The notes beneath the pieces are model-generated. The model had not been told where the DNA came from. It saw nothing but the letters and a program-made list of their open reading frames with translations, and did no database searches. A stretch of 64,000 bases of DNA from Lachnospiraceae bacterium (GTDB lineage: Bacteria > Bacillota > Clostridia > Lachnospirales > Lachnospiraceae), in the NCBI GenBank assembly GCA_024405155.1, contig JAKSPC010000002.1, positions 62,001-126,000 of the forward strand, written 5' to 3'. Position numbers and translations under genes: made by a program. Below, in pieces: positions 42,146 to 51,116 of the stretch; position 1 is the first letter of the stretch, and the number at the start of each line of letters is the position of its first letter.

Positions 42146-43540
42146 TTACTTCTTCTCTCCCTGTTTTACGCATTTCACAACGATGCCGCTTAATGCAAAC
42201 AGAGCCAGAACGTTGGGAATGACCATGATATTGTTAAAGAGATCTGTAAGCTCCCATACAAGATCGTTGGAAGCGATGGTACCCAGGAATACGAATACCA
42301 GCGCAATGATCGTATATATCGTCGTGCAGAGCTTCGGATTCTTTTTGCCGAACAGATACTCCGCATTGATCTTTCCGAACAGGTTCCAGGAAAGAATGGT
42401 GGAGAAGGCAAAGAACAGAAGGCAGACGGCAACGAACTTTCCCCCGATGGACTGTCCCATAATGGTACTGAATGCGGTCTGTGCCAGATTTGCCTTGCTG
42501 ATGCCCTCCGGGATCACGCCGGAAGCGAGGATGCCGTCTTCGGTATAAAGGGTGGAAATGATAACAAGCGCATTCAGGGTAAGGACAATGAAAGTATCGA
42601 TGAACACACCGATCATGGCTACAACGCCCTGATCATGGGGCTTTTCCACATCGGCAAGCGCATGGGCGTGAGGTGTGGAACCCATACCTGCTTCATTGGA
42701 GAAAAGTCCTCTCTTGGCACCCTGGCTGATAGCCGTCTTAATTGCATAACCCAGGCTGCCGCCGATAATGGCGTTGGGGGTGAATGCATATCTGAAAATC
42801 ATTCCGAATGTCTGCGGAACATATTTGATACGTGCCACAAGGATCACAAGACCGCCTAAAATAAATACCGTAGCCATGAAAGGTACGATCTTTTCCGTAG
42901 CGGAAGCCAGAGACTTCACACCGCCCAGGAAAATGATGGCACAAACAACAACAAGGATAATTCCGATGATCCATGCGGGGATGCCGAAAGCGCTCTCCAT
43001 GTTTGCACCGATGGAGTTAGACTGTACCATGCATCCCATGAAGCCGAGAGCCAGTGTGATGGCTACGGCAAAGAAAGCAGCGAGAAACTTTCCGAATTTT
43101 CCCTGATAAGCTTTCTGGATGTAATACACGGGGCCGCCCTTAATAACACCGTCCGAGCCGGTCACTCTGGTGGAAATGGCAAGTGTCGCCTCGGCATAGA
43201 TGGTAGCCATGCCGAAGAAAGCAATGATCCACATCCAGAAGATGGCGCCGGGACCACCGGTAAGAATGGCACCGGAAGCACCGACGATATTACCGGTACC
43301 TACCTGTGCGGCAATGGCCGTCGAAAGAGCCTGGAAGGAGCTCATCTTTGTACGGGATTTCTTTCCGTTCAGGGAAAGATTGCCGAAAACCTTCTTCATG
43401 CCTTCGCCAAAGCATCTCACCTGAACGAATCTGGTCTTAATGGAATAAAACAGACCGACGCCGATCAGCATGAAGATCAGAATGTAATCGGAAAGATAGG
43501 AATTGATCGTCGCAGCGATCTTAAGTAACGTGTCCTGCAT
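42146..43540 (-). CDS. Na+/alanine-glycine symporter (AGCS family)
   Basis: A 464-residue sodium:amino-acid symporter with about 10-11 helices. The AGCS signatures include ALSTAIAAQVGTGNIVGASGAI, split by eye between residues about 70 and 92, and GLFSNEAGMGSTPHAHA. It moves alanine or glycine with Na+. The start is the ATG at 43540 with GGAGGT upstream. A glycine riboswitch with an adjacent terminator lies directly upstream, so glycine is the likely substrate and effector. Confidence 0.95.
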   Translation of the reverse strand: MQDTLLKIAATINSYLSDYILIFMLIGVGLFYSIKTRFVQVRCFGEGMKKVFGNLSLNGKKSRTKMSSFQALSTAIAAQVGTGNIVGASGAILTGGPGAIFWMWIIAFFGMATIYAEATLAISTRVTGSDGVIKGGPVYYIQKAYQGKFGKFLAAFFAVAITLALGFMGCMVQSNSIGANMESAFGIPAWIIGIILVVVCAIIFLGGVKSLASATEKIVPFMATVFILGGLVILVARIKYVPQTFGMIFRYAFTPNAIIGGSLGYAIKTAISQGAKRGLFSNEAGMGSTPHAHALADVEKPHDQGVVAMIGVFIDTFIVLTLNALVIISTLYTEDGILASGVIPEGISKANLAQTAFSTIMGQSIGGKFVAVCLLFFAFSTILSWNLFGKINAEYLFGKKNPKLCTTIYTIIALVFVFLGTIASNDLVWELTDLFNNIMVIPNVLALFALSGIVVKCVKQGEKK

Positions 43541-43559
43541 AACTCTATATACCTCCAGC

Positions 43560-43740
43560 AATAAAATAGAGCTGCTCACTCGAGCAGCCCTGGAGAAAAC
43601 ATAACAGGTTCATATTCCTGCTCTGTCCTTTTGCCTGAGAGATTCGGCTTCCGCCTTGCACCTTCGGCACCCGCATGAACGGGATTCTCCAGAGTGATCT
43701 CCTTTTCCAGTCGCTTACGTTCCTGGAACTATCTGCGATC
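43560..43740 (-). promoter_or_regulatory. Glycine riboswitch with terminator-type expression platform
   Basis: On the minus strand the aptamer core (about 43617-43696) contains the consensus blocks CTGGAGA, GCCGAAGG, and CTCTCAGGCAAAAGGACAGAG (here split: CTCTCAGGCAAAAGG then ACAGAG). One full aptamer is visible. The upstream segment (43697-43731) holds only a TTCCAG/CTGGAA hairpin, as expected for a singlet with a 5' ghost aptamer. Downstream, GGCTGCTC/GAGCAGC plus a T-rich tail (about 43565-43591) is the expression platform. Promoter, aptamer, platform and symporter gene are in order. Confidence 0.93.
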
Positions 43741-43746
43741 GTATGG

Positions 43747-43775
43747 AATATATCACCGATATGAAGTTATGTCAA
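43747..43775 (-). promoter_or_regulatory. Promoter of glycine riboswitch/AGCS symporter
   Basis: TTGACA (43770-43775) and TATATT (43747-43752) are separated by 17 bp on the minus strand. The -35 touches the putP stop codon. Confidence 0.85.
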
Positions 43776-45305
43776 TTATTTCTTGTATACGGACTCAAAT
43801 TCTTCCACGATCTCCTTTTCCGGTTCCTTTGTAAGGAGGCTTACAACAATGATGACCAGAAGCGAGAAAACGAATGCGGGAAGAAGTTCATAGATCGTAA
43901 ACACGCCGCCAAGCTTGGCAATGCCGAACTTCCAGATGAAAACCATGGCAGCGCCGGCGATCATGCCGGCAATGGCGCCATACTTGTTTGCTCTCTTCCA
44001 GAACAGTGCGCAGAGCACTACAGGACCGAAAGTTGCACCGAATCCTGCCCAGGCGAAGGATACGACTCTGAAAATGGAACTGTTGGGGTTTGACGCGAAT
44101 ATGATGCCGGCAATCGCAACACCGACCACGGTGATACGGGCGATCATCATGTTCTTCTTGTCGCTCAGCTTTACGCCGAAAACGTCTGTAAGGAGGTTCT
44201 GCGTAAGACCGGAAGCAGCAGCCAGAAGCTGGGCATCGGCGGTAGACATGGTAGCCGCAAGGATTCCGGCAAGGATAAGTCCTGCGATCAGAGAAGGAAG
44301 CAGTCCGCCTTCTGCAATAGCTTTGGAGACGTGGACCATGATATTCTCCGCTTCCGGCTCGGAACCGAACATGGGGATCAAGCCTGCCTTGCAGAGCGAG
44401 TAACCTACGATACCGATGATCACGGCTACGCCGAGAGAGATCACGCACCAGATGGAACCTACTCTTCTGCAGGTAGTGAGTTTCTTCTCATCTTCCACTG
44501 CCATGAAGTGGATCAGGATGTGCGGCATGCCGAAATATCCAAGTCCCCAGGCAAGAGTAGATGCGATCATGAAAGGTGTATAGGGACCGGCTTCCGTGTT
44601 CTGAATGGAAGTGCTGGCAAAGAGGCTGAGATAACCCGGAACTGCCTTTGCATTATCCATAACGACGTTCCATCCGCCGACTTTGTTCACGCCAAAGAAA
44701 AGAACGATAATCAGTGCCGCAGTCATGACGATGGACTGAATAAGACTCGTTACGGAAGCTGCCATAAATCCGCCGGTGGCGCAGTAAGCTACGATAACGG
44801 CAGCGGAAACGATCATGGCAGGCATGTAATCAAAACCGAACAGACTGTTGAAAAGTTTTCCGCATGCGGAGAAACCGGATGCCACATAAGGCACGAAGAA
44901 TACGATGATCATCAGAGCGCCGATGGTCTCAATGATCTTCGTATTGTCACGGAATCTGGTGGAAAGGAAATCAGGAACCGTAATGGATCCAAGCTTCATG
45001 GAATATCTCTTGAGACGCTTTGCCACGATGAGCCAGTTGAGATAAGTTCCCAGAGAAAGACCGATAGCCGTCCAGCTGGCCTCTGCAACACCGCAGAACA
45101 GAGCAAGTCCGGGAACGCCCATTAAAAGATAGGCACTCATATCGGAAGCCTCGGTACTCATCGCAGTAACGATGGGGCCCAGTTTTCTTCCGCCAAGATA
45201 AAAGTCCTCGGTGTTCTTGTTATCGGAATACCTGAATCCGATATACAGCATTCCCAAAAGATACGCAATGATCGTAACAAGAATGCAGATCGTTGAAGTA
45301 GTCAT
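43776..45305 (-). CDS. putP: Sodium/proline symporter PutP
   Basis: A 509-residue SSS-family symporter with 13 predicted helices. It has MSTEASDMSAYLLMGVPG (helix 2, with PutP-type Na+ and proline residues), GGFMAASVTSLIQS, and helix 9 LAGILAATMSTADAQLL with the family Na+ site. Length matches PutP (about 500 aa). The start is the ATG at 45305 with GGGGG upstream. It has its own promoter and is divergent from pfp. The glycine-riboswitch promoter begins at its stop codon, so the two transporters are separately controlled. Confidence 0.92.
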   Translation of the reverse strand: MTTSTICILVTIIAYLLGMLYIGFRYSDNKNTEDFYLGGRKLGPIVTAMSTEASDMSAYLLMGVPGLALFCGVAEASWTAIGLSLGTYLNWLIVAKRLKRYSMKLGSITVPDFLSTRFRDNTKIIETIGALMIIVFFVPYVASGFSACGKLFNSLFGFDYMPAMIVSAAVIVAYCATGGFMAASVTSLIQSIVMTAALIIVLFFGVNKVGGWNVVMDNAKAVPGYLSLFASTSIQNTEAGPYTPFMIASTLAWGLGYFGMPHILIHFMAVEDEKKLTTCRRVGSIWCVISLGVAVIIGIVGYSLCKAGLIPMFGSEPEAENIMVHVSKAIAEGGLLPSLIAGLILAGILAATMSTADAQLLAAASGLTQNLLTDVFGVKLSDKKNMMIARITVVGVAIAGIIFASNPNSSIFRVVSFAWAGFGATFGPVVLCALFWKRANKYGAIAGMIAGAAMVFIWKFGIAKLGGVFTIYELLPAFVFSLLVIIVVSLLTKEPEKEIVEEFESVYKK

Positions 45306-45334
45306 AATGTTCCCCCATTTACACAATTTGTTTT

Positions 45335-45363
45335 ATTATATTCTTATTTCGCGCATTGGGCAA
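45335..45363 (-). promoter_or_regulatory. Promoter of putP
   Basis: TTGCCC (45358-45363) and TATAAT (45335-45340) are separated by 17 bp on the minus strand. Its -35 is only 7 bp from the -35 of the divergent pfp promoter. Confidence 0.75.
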
Positions 45364-45370
45364 TAGTTAG

Positions 45371-45399
45371 TTGCACTTCCCATGCAAAAGGATTAAAAT
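45371..45399 (+). promoter_or_regulatory. Promoter of pfp
   Basis: TTGCAC (45371-45376) and TAAAAT (45394-45399) are separated by 17 bp. AAGGAG (45416-45421) follows, 8 bp before the ATG. Confidence 0.75.
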
Positions 45400-45429
45400 G
45401 AAACCACTATAACATAAGGAGCTTTCATT

Positions 45430-47088
45430 ATGAATATTTCATCTTTACAGGAAGCAAGATATGCCTACGTTCCCAAGCTTCCGGGAATGCTCAGAAACGG
45501 TATTTCGGAAATTTGCGTAAAAGAAGGAGCCGCTACCGGTTCTGTCGCAGATCAGGAAAAGATCAAAGCGCTGTTTCCTATGACATACGGAAAGCCTGAA
45601 GTGACATTCGAAAAAGGACAGAATACCGCCGCTGCCAAAAAGCAGGTGATCGGCGTGATCCTGTCCGGCGGACAGGCACCCGGCGGACACAACGTCATCT
45701 GCGGTCTTTACGATGCACTGAAAGCCTCCGATAAGAATAACGTTCTTCTTGGATTCAAGGGAGGTCCCAGCGGACTGATCGAAGATGATTTCATTGAATT
45801 CGATGACGCTTACATCAATGCTTACAGAAACACCGGCGGATTTGACATCATCGGTTCCGGCAGAACGAAACTGGAGACTGAGGAACAGTTTCAGGTCGTA
45901 ACGGAAGTGGCAAAGAAGCATGGTCTCAACGCCATCGTGATCATCGGCGGTGACGATTCCAATACCAATGCCGCAGTTCTTGCAGAGTATATGGCGGCTC
46001 ACGGTACGGGAGTACAGGTGATCGGCTGCCCGAAGACGATCGACGGTGATCTGAAGAATGATGACATCGAAGCGTCTTTCGGATTCGATACGGCTACCAA
46101 GACCTATTCCGAGCTTATCGGCAATATTGAAAGAGATGCCAACTCCGCCAAGAAATACTGGCACTTTGTAAAGGTAATGGGCCGCTCCGCTTCTCACGTT
46201 GCCCTGGAATGTGCACTGAAAACGCAGCCCAACATCTGTCTCATCGGTGAAGAGATCGCCGCAAAGGAAATGTCTCTGTCACAGATCGCGGGATATATTG
46301 CCGATTCCGTAGAGAAAAGAGCAGCTGACGGAAACAACTTCGGTGTAGCGATCATTCCCGAAGGCATTGTGGAATTCGTCCCCGAATTCGGCAGACTGAT
46401 CCGTGAGATCAACGATCTTCTTGCCGGCGAGAATACGGAAAAGTTCAACGCGCTTCCCGACTGGACCGCGAAATGCGAATTCATCAGAAACGGACTTACC
46501 GAAAATTCCTTCAAGGTATTTGAAGTACTGCCCTTTGCCATCCAGCAGCAGCTGTTCCTGGAAAGAGATCCCCACGGAAACGTTCAGGTGTCTCTGATCG
46601 AATCCGAAAAACTTTTCTCTGAAATGGTAAAGGCTGAGCTTGCAAAGAGAAAAGCCGCCGGGACCTATAAGGGAAAATTCAGTGCACAGCATCATTTCTT
46701 CGGATATGAAGGCCGCTGCGCGTTCCCGTCAAACTTCGATGCGGATTACTGCTACGCTCTCGGCTATAATGCATTCATGCTGATCCAGTATGGCTATACC
46801 GGATATCTTTCCAAGATCTCCAATATCTCCAAACCTGCCGATCAGTGGATCGCAGGCGGCATGCCCATCACCAAGATGATGAACATGGAAAGAAGGAACG
46901 GAAAAGATAAGCCCGTGATCAGAAAAGCTCTCGTTGAGCTTGACGGCAAGCCCTTCACCTACTTTGCTGCCAACAGAGACAAGTGGGCTGTGGAGACCTG
47001 CTACGTGTTCCCCGGCGCCATCCAGTATTACGGTCCCGCTTCCGTATGCGACATCACCACGGAAACGCTGAAGCTGGAGAAGATGTAA
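45430..47088 (+). CDS. pfp: PPi-dependent 6-phosphofructokinase, long form
   Basis: A 552-residue phosphofructokinase of the long, plant-like clade. The loop GGDDS (173-177) carries Asp where ATP enzymes have Gly, the mark of pyrophosphate use. [10 protein letters not shown] (201-210) holds the catalytic Asp206, and [14 protein letters not shown] and [13 protein letters not shown] complete the site. The reaction is reversible (fructose-6-P + PPi to fructose-1,6-P2 + Pi). The gene is monocistronic, with its own promoter and a large bidirectional hairpin after it. Confidence 0.95.
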   Translation: MNISSLQEARYAYVPKLPGMLRNGISEICVKEGAATGSVADQEKIKALFPMTYGKPEVTFEKGQNTAAAKKQVIGVILSGGQAPGGHNVICGLYDALKASDKNNVLLGFKGGPSGLIEDDFIEFDDAYINAYRNTGGFDIIGSGRTKLETEEQFQVVTEVAKKHGLNAIVIIGGDDSNTNAAVLAEYMAAHGTGVQVIGCPKTIDGDLKNDDIEASFGFDTATKTYSELIGNIERDANSAKKYWHFVKVMGRSASHVALECALKTQPNICLIGEEIAAKEMSLSQIAGYIADSVEKRAADGNNFGVAIIPEGIVEFVPEFGRLIREINDLLAGENTEKFNALPDWTAKCEFIRNGLTENSFKVFEVLPFAIQQQLFLERDPHGNVQVSLIESEKLFSEMVKAELAKRKAAGTYKGKFSAQHHFFGYEGRCAFPSNFDADYCYALGYNAFMLIQYGYTGYLSKISNISKPADQWIAGGMPITKMMNMERRNGKDKPVIRKALVELDGKPFTYFAANRDKWAVETCYVFPGAIQYYGPASVCDITTETLKLEKM

Positions 47089-47100
47089 GTACAACAAAAT

Positions 47101-47216
47101 AAGCCCCCCGGTGGATTGCGAGCCGTGCGTGCTTTGAAGCGAGTTTCGCAGCGAAGCGAGAACTGTTTGAAGCTGCAAACACGCACCGAAGCATGGTACC
47201 GCCGGGGGGCTTTTTA
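47101..47216. terminator. Composite hairpin/bidirectional terminator between pfp and lysS
   Basis: The outer 14-bp stem pairs 47101-47114 with 47199-47212 (AAGCCCCCCGG/CCGGGGGGCTT core). T runs lie on both sides, serving pfp on plus and lysS on minus. Inside is a second stem GTGCGTG (47125-47131)/CACGCAC (47180-47186) and a third, AGTT-CGC/GCG-AACT, around AGCGAA. The 85-nt insert is far larger than a terminator loop, so a palindromic repeat or RNA may sit in the loop. Confidence 0.75.
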
Positions 47217-47223
47217 TTTGTAA

Positions 47224-49299
47224 TTACTGCATCTGTTCTGAGATCTCGTCTTCGGAAGCCTGCATGGCTTTGAGAACTTTGTCCAGGAGCTCATCCAGCT
47301 CCCATCCCAGTTTCTCCGCACCGTCTTTGATCACGTCACGGCTGCAGCCTGCGGCAAATCTCTTGTCCTTGAATTTCTTTTTCAGCGAGGACAGTTCCAT
47401 GTCTTTGGTGCTCTTTGAAGGTCTCATGAGCGCTGCCGACCAGGTAAGGCCTGTCAGTTCATCTGCTGCGAACAGAACTTTTTCCATTTCCAGTTCCGGT
47501 TCCACATCACTGCAAAGTCCGTATCCGTGAGAACAGATCGCATGGATCATATCATCCGATACACCTGCTTCCTTTAAAAGTTCCGGAGCCTTTTTGCAAT
47601 GCTCCTCCGGCCAGTTTTCAAAATCGATGTCATGAAGCAGTCCCACGATCTCCCAGTAATCGGCTTCATCGCCGTAACCAAGTTCCTTTGCCAGCCATTT
47701 CATTACTGCCGCAACGGTAAGACCGTGCTGGATATGGAACGGCTCCTTGTTATATTTCTTAAGGAGGGCAAGTGCATCATCTTTGGAAATCGTTGATTCT
47801 TTTGCCGTTTTTCCTTCCTCTTTCTTTTCTGTCTGTTTTGCAGCGGTCCTGGCGCCGCCCAGGGTCTTCATCGTCGGGAACAGAAGAACGTCACGGATCG
47901 CCGGGCTGTCAGTAAGAAGCATGCAGAGCCTGTCGATACCGTAACCGATACCTCCTGTGGGAGGCATGCCGATCTCCAGAGCATTCAGGAAATCTTCATC
48001 TGTATGATTGGCTTCTTCATCACCGGCATCAGCCAGTGCATCCTGTGCCTTGAAACGTTCTCTCTGATCGATGGGATCATTAAGCTCTGAATAAGCGTTG
48101 CACATCTCCCATCCGTTCATGTACATTTCGAAACGTTCCACGTATCTGGGATCGGACGGTTTCTTCTTGGTAAGAGGACTGATCTCAATGGGATGATCCA
48201 TAACGAAAGTCGGCTGGATCATCTTGTCTTCACAGAATTCCTCAAAGAAAAGATTGATGATATCTCCTCTCTTGTGTCTTTCTTCAAAGGCAACGCCTTT
48301 TTCTTTTGCAATGGCTCTGGCTTCTTCCAGAGTATCGATCTTTTCGAAATCAACGCCGGTATATTCTTTTATGGCATCCAGCATTCTTACTCTCTTAAAT
48401 GGTTTTCCCAGATCCATTTCCACGCCGTTGTATACGATGGTGGTAGTCCCCAGAACTTCTTTCGCCACATGACGGAACATTTCTTCCGTAAGATCCATCA
48501 TGCCGTTGTAATCCGTATATGCCTGATAGAGCTCCATCAGGGTGAACTCGGGATTGTGTCTGGTATCCAGACCTTCGTTACGAAATACCCGACCGATCTC
48601 ATATACTTTTTCCAGACCGCCCACGATAAGTCTCTTCAGATAAAGCTCCAGGGAGATACGAAGCTTCAGATCCTCATCCAGCGCATTGAAATGTGTCTCA
48701 AAAGGTCTGGCGGAAGCACCGCCGGCATTTGAGACCAGCATGGGAGTCTCCACTTCCATGAATCCCTTTTCATCCAGAAACTTTCGGATGGTGGATATGA
48801 TCTTTGAACGTTTGATGAAGGTCTCCTTCACGTCTTCATTCATGATAAGATCCACGTATCTCTGACGGTATCTGGCATCGGTATCCGTAATGCCGTGATA
48901 CTTTTCGGGAAGGACCTGCAGAGACTTGGAGAGCAGTGTCAGGGTAGACGCATGTACGGAGGTCTCACCGGTCTTTGTTTTAAATACGGTGCCTTTGATG
49001 CCCACAATATCTCCGATATCCATCTTTTTGAACTCCGCATAAGGTTCCTCTCCGATGGAGTCTCTGGCCACATAGACCTGGATCATCCCTTCCCTGTCCT
49101 GAATGTGACAGAAGGAAGCTTTGCCCATGATCCTCTTTAACATCATTCTGCCGGCAATGGATACTTCTTTTCCTTCCAGCTCCTCAAAGTGATTCAGAAT
49201 GTCTGTGGAATGATGGGTCTGATCATATGTAGTGATCACGAACGGATCTTTTCCGTTTGCCTGAAGTTCTCTAAGCTTTTCTGCTCTAACCTGTTCCAT
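47224..49299 (-). CDS. lysS: Lysyl-tRNA synthetase (class II) fused to an HD hydrolase domain
   Basis: A 691-residue fusion. Residues 1-485 are a class II LysRS: an OB-fold anticodon domain, motif 2 [17 protein letters not shown] and motif 3 [13 protein letters not shown]. After a Lys/Glu-rich linker comes an HD domain (about 504-680) with HIQHG (522-526), LLHDID (His556-Asp557), SHGYG (His591) and AADE (Asp613), so metal ligands look intact. Ordinary LysRS is about 500 aa. The ATG has GGAG upstream and is 1 bp after the greA stop, so the two genes form one operon. Confidence 0.95.
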   Translation of the reverse strand: MEQVRAEKLRELQANGKDPFVITTYDQTHHSTDILNHFEELEGKEVSIAGRMMLKRIMGKASFCHIQDREGMIQVYVARDSIGEEPYAEFKKMDIGDIVGIKGTVFKTKTGETSVHASTLTLLSKSLQVLPEKYHGITDTDARYRQRYVDLIMNEDVKETFIKRSKIISTIRKFLDEKGFMEVETPMLVSNAGGASARPFETHFNALDEDLKLRISLELYLKRLIVGGLEKVYEIGRVFRNEGLDTRHNPEFTLMELYQAYTDYNGMMDLTEEMFRHVAKEVLGTTTIVYNGVEMDLGKPFKRVRMLDAIKEYTGVDFEKIDTLEEARAIAKEKGVAFEERHKRGDIINLFFEEFCEDKMIQPTFVMDHPIEISPLTKKKPSDPRYVERFEMYMNGWEMCNAYSELNDPIDQRERFKAQDALADAGDEEANHTDEDFLNALEIGMPPTGGIGYGIDRLCMLLTDSPAIRDVLLFPTMKTLGGARTAAKQTEKKEEGKTAKESTISKDDALALLKKYNKEPFHIQHGLTVAAVMKWLAKELGYGDEADYWEIVGLLHDIDFENWPEEHCKKAPELLKEAGVSDDMIHAICSHGYGLCSDVEPELEMEKVLFAADELTGLTWSAALMRPSKSTKDMELSSLKKKFKDKRFAAGCSRDVIKDGAEKLGWELDELLDKVLKAMQASEDEISEQMQ

Positions 49300-49300
49300 G

Positions 49301-49777
49301 TCAATACTCCAAATTCAAAATATCAAAATCAAGTACACTGTCCCCCAGATCAACGGTTACGGAATCGCCTTCGGAAAAACCGAGGAGCGCTTTTCCCACA
49401 GGAGATTCGTAGGAAATAAGCCTCTTTCTGCTGTCTGCTTCCGGAGCACCCACGATGGTATAAATGATCTCTTCATCAAAGTTCTTGTCATAAAGAGTCA
49501 CGACGCAGCCTACGTTGATCTTTTTGGGATCCAGCTCGTCTTCCTTGAGGACTCTGTAGTTTTCCAGAAGTGCCTGCAGTTCCAGGATACGGTGTTCTAC
49601 TTCGGACTGTCTGTCTTTTGCAGCATCGTAATCTGCGTTTTCGGACAGATCGCCCTGCTCTCTTGCAGCACCGATCTCTTTTGAAACTTTATGTCTTTCT
49701 TCTATCAAAGAGGCCAGCTCATCTTCAAATTTCTTCTTTCCAGCCGCGGTTATCAGTTTTTTTAACTCGTTTGCCAT
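49301..49777 (-). CDS. greA: Transcription elongation factor GreA
   Basis: A 158-residue GreA with an N-terminal coiled coil ([34 protein letters not shown], with the acidic tip DLSENADYD) and a C-terminal FKBP-like domain ([20 protein letters not shown]). GreA rescues backtracked RNA polymerase. It is first in greA-lysS and has a perfect consensus promoter. Confidence 0.97.
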   Translation of the reverse strand: MANELKKLITAAGKKKFEDELASLIEERHKVSKEIGAAREQGDLSENADYDAAKDRQSEVEHRILELQALLENYRVLKEDELDPKKINVGCVVTLYDKNFDEEIIYTIVGAPEADSRKRLISYESPVGKALLGFSEGDSVTVDLGDSVLDFDILNLEY

Positions 49778-49818
49778 GAGAATACTCCTTTCGATCCAGG
49801 CGTCATTGTAACCATAAT

Positions 49819-49847
49819 ATTATAATCATCGCCGGATTTCGTGTCAA
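49819..49847 (-). promoter_or_regulatory. Promoter of greA-lysS
   Basis: Exact consensus TTGACA (49842-49847) and TATAAT (49819-49824) with a 17-bp spacer on the minus strand, 41 bp upstream of the greA start. Confidence 0.9.
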
Positions 49848-49859
49848 CGAAAGAAACTT

Positions 49860-50822
49860 TTACGTTCCAAGTTTATCAACCAGTGCCATAAATTCGTCCA
49901 TGGTGGACACCAGATTCATTTCATTCCTTAAAGCGGCCGAACCGGGGATCCCTGCGGAATACCAGGCCAGATGGCTCCGCATTTCCGGCATTGCATGCTT
50001 CTCTCCTTTATACTGCACCATCAGTCCGGCGTGGTGCAGTATCATCTTTTTCTTTTCGGAAAGGCCGGGTTCCGGAAGAAGCTCCCCTGTTTCCAGATAG
50101 TGGATCGTTCTTTTGATAAGCCAGGGGTTTCCTTTTCCGCCCCGCGCAATGGCCACGGCGTCACATCCGGTCTCACGGATCATGTTTTCGGCATCTTCCG
50201 GAGAAAAAATATCGCCGTTCCCTATTACGGGGATCCTGACGGCTTCCTTCACTTTGCGGATGATATCCCAGTCGGCTTTTCCGGAATACATCTGTTCTCT
50301 GGTGCGCCCGTGGATGGTTATGGCACTGACACCGGCGTCCTCACACACTCTTGCGAATTCCACCGCATTTACGTGGGCATCGTCAAATCCTTTTCTGAAC
50401 TTTACGGTAACGGGTCTTTTGCAAAGCCGAACCATCATGTCAAGGATCGAAAAAGCTTTCCGGGGATCCTTCATTAAGGCAGAGCCTTCCCCGTTGCTTA
50501 CGATCTTGTGTACGGGGCATCCCATGTTGACGTCGATAAGATCATAATCGTCCTGGATCTTCATTGCCATCTGTGCCATGATGAGCGGATCCGATCCGAA
50601 CAGCTGAACGGCGATGGGAAATTCTGTCCCTTCTCCCGGTGCTTTTTTCAGAATGATCTCATTATTCCTGCTTCCATAAAACAGCCCCTTTGAGGATACC
50701 ATCTCCGTAGTGACAAGGCCCGCCCCCATTTCTTCCAGGATCATCCTGTATGCGATATCGGTCACCCCCGCCATGGGAGCCATGAAAACATTGTTTTTTA
50801 ATGTTACGCTGCCGATCTTCAT
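49860..50822 (-). CDS. dusB: tRNA-dihydrouridine synthase
   Basis: A 320-residue FMN-dependent Dus enzyme. N-terminal NNVFMAPMAGVTDIAYR binds FMN. The catalytic cysteine is in VNMGCPVHKIVSNGEG (Cys102), with HGRTREQMYSG and GNGDIFSPEDA following. It reduces uridines in tRNA D loops; the DusB class is the usual Firmicute type. The ATG overlaps the preceding small gene by 4 bp. It is last in dnaE-pfkA-(97 aa)-dusB. Confidence 0.93.
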   Translation of the reverse strand: MKIGSVTLKNNVFMAPMAGVTDIAYRMILEEMGAGLVTTEMVSSKGLFYGSRNNEIILKKAPGEGTEFPIAVQLFGSDPLIMAQMAMKIQDDYDLIDVNMGCPVHKIVSNGEGSALMKDPRKAFSILDMMVRLCKRPVTVKFRKGFDDAHVNAVEFARVCEDAGVSAITIHGRTREQMYSGKADWDIIRKVKEAVRIPVIGNGDIFSPEDAENMIRETGCDAVAIARGGKGNPWLIKRTIHYLETGELLPEPGLSEKKKMILHHAGLMVQYKGEKHAMPEMRSHLAWYSAGIPGSAALRNEMNLVSTMDEFMALVDKLGT

Positions 50823-51112
50823 TTTTTGAATGACTGATAGAACGTTTCCAGCTGTGTGAACAGTTCCTTATTATCTTCCCTCATTTGTCCTATTTTCAAT
50901 TCTGCTCCGATCTCATCTATGGGCCCCATAGTTGTGATCTGAAGAACTCCCTTATCGTCAAACTGAAGGGTGAGAATGCCGCCAACATCGGACAGGAATT
51001 TCACCGCAAGGATCTTCAGGTCATCCTTAACGGAGGAAGGAAGGATCCCAAACTCTTCTTCGTTAAAATAATACTTCATGCTGGACGCATTTCCCGCGCA
51101 TAATACCTTCAT
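50819..51112 (-). CDS. Conserved hypothetical 97-aa protein (possibly DUF6145-like)
   Basis: A 97-residue soluble protein with alternating beta strands (KILAVKFLSDVGGILTLQFDD) and a helical C-terminus (ELFTQLETFYQSFKK). I recall a small Clostridia family in this position (DUF6145-like), but the match is from memory. GAGGTGAT precedes the ATG at 51112, 4 bp after the pfkA stop; an internal ATG at codon 12 lacks a better site. Tight coupling to dusB hints at a tRNA or translation role without proving it. Confidence 0.7.
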   Translation of the reverse strand: MKVLCAGNASSMKYYFNEEEFGILPSSVKDDLKILAVKFLSDVGGILTLQFDDKGVLQITTMGPIDEIGAELKIGQMREDNKELFTQLETFYQSFKK

Positions 51113-51116
51113 CCGA

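Noticed and set aside
47101..47216. CRISPR-like or insertion-sequence remnant
   Set aside because: No regular repeat-spacer pattern, no transposase and no target duplication; it is a nested palindrome.
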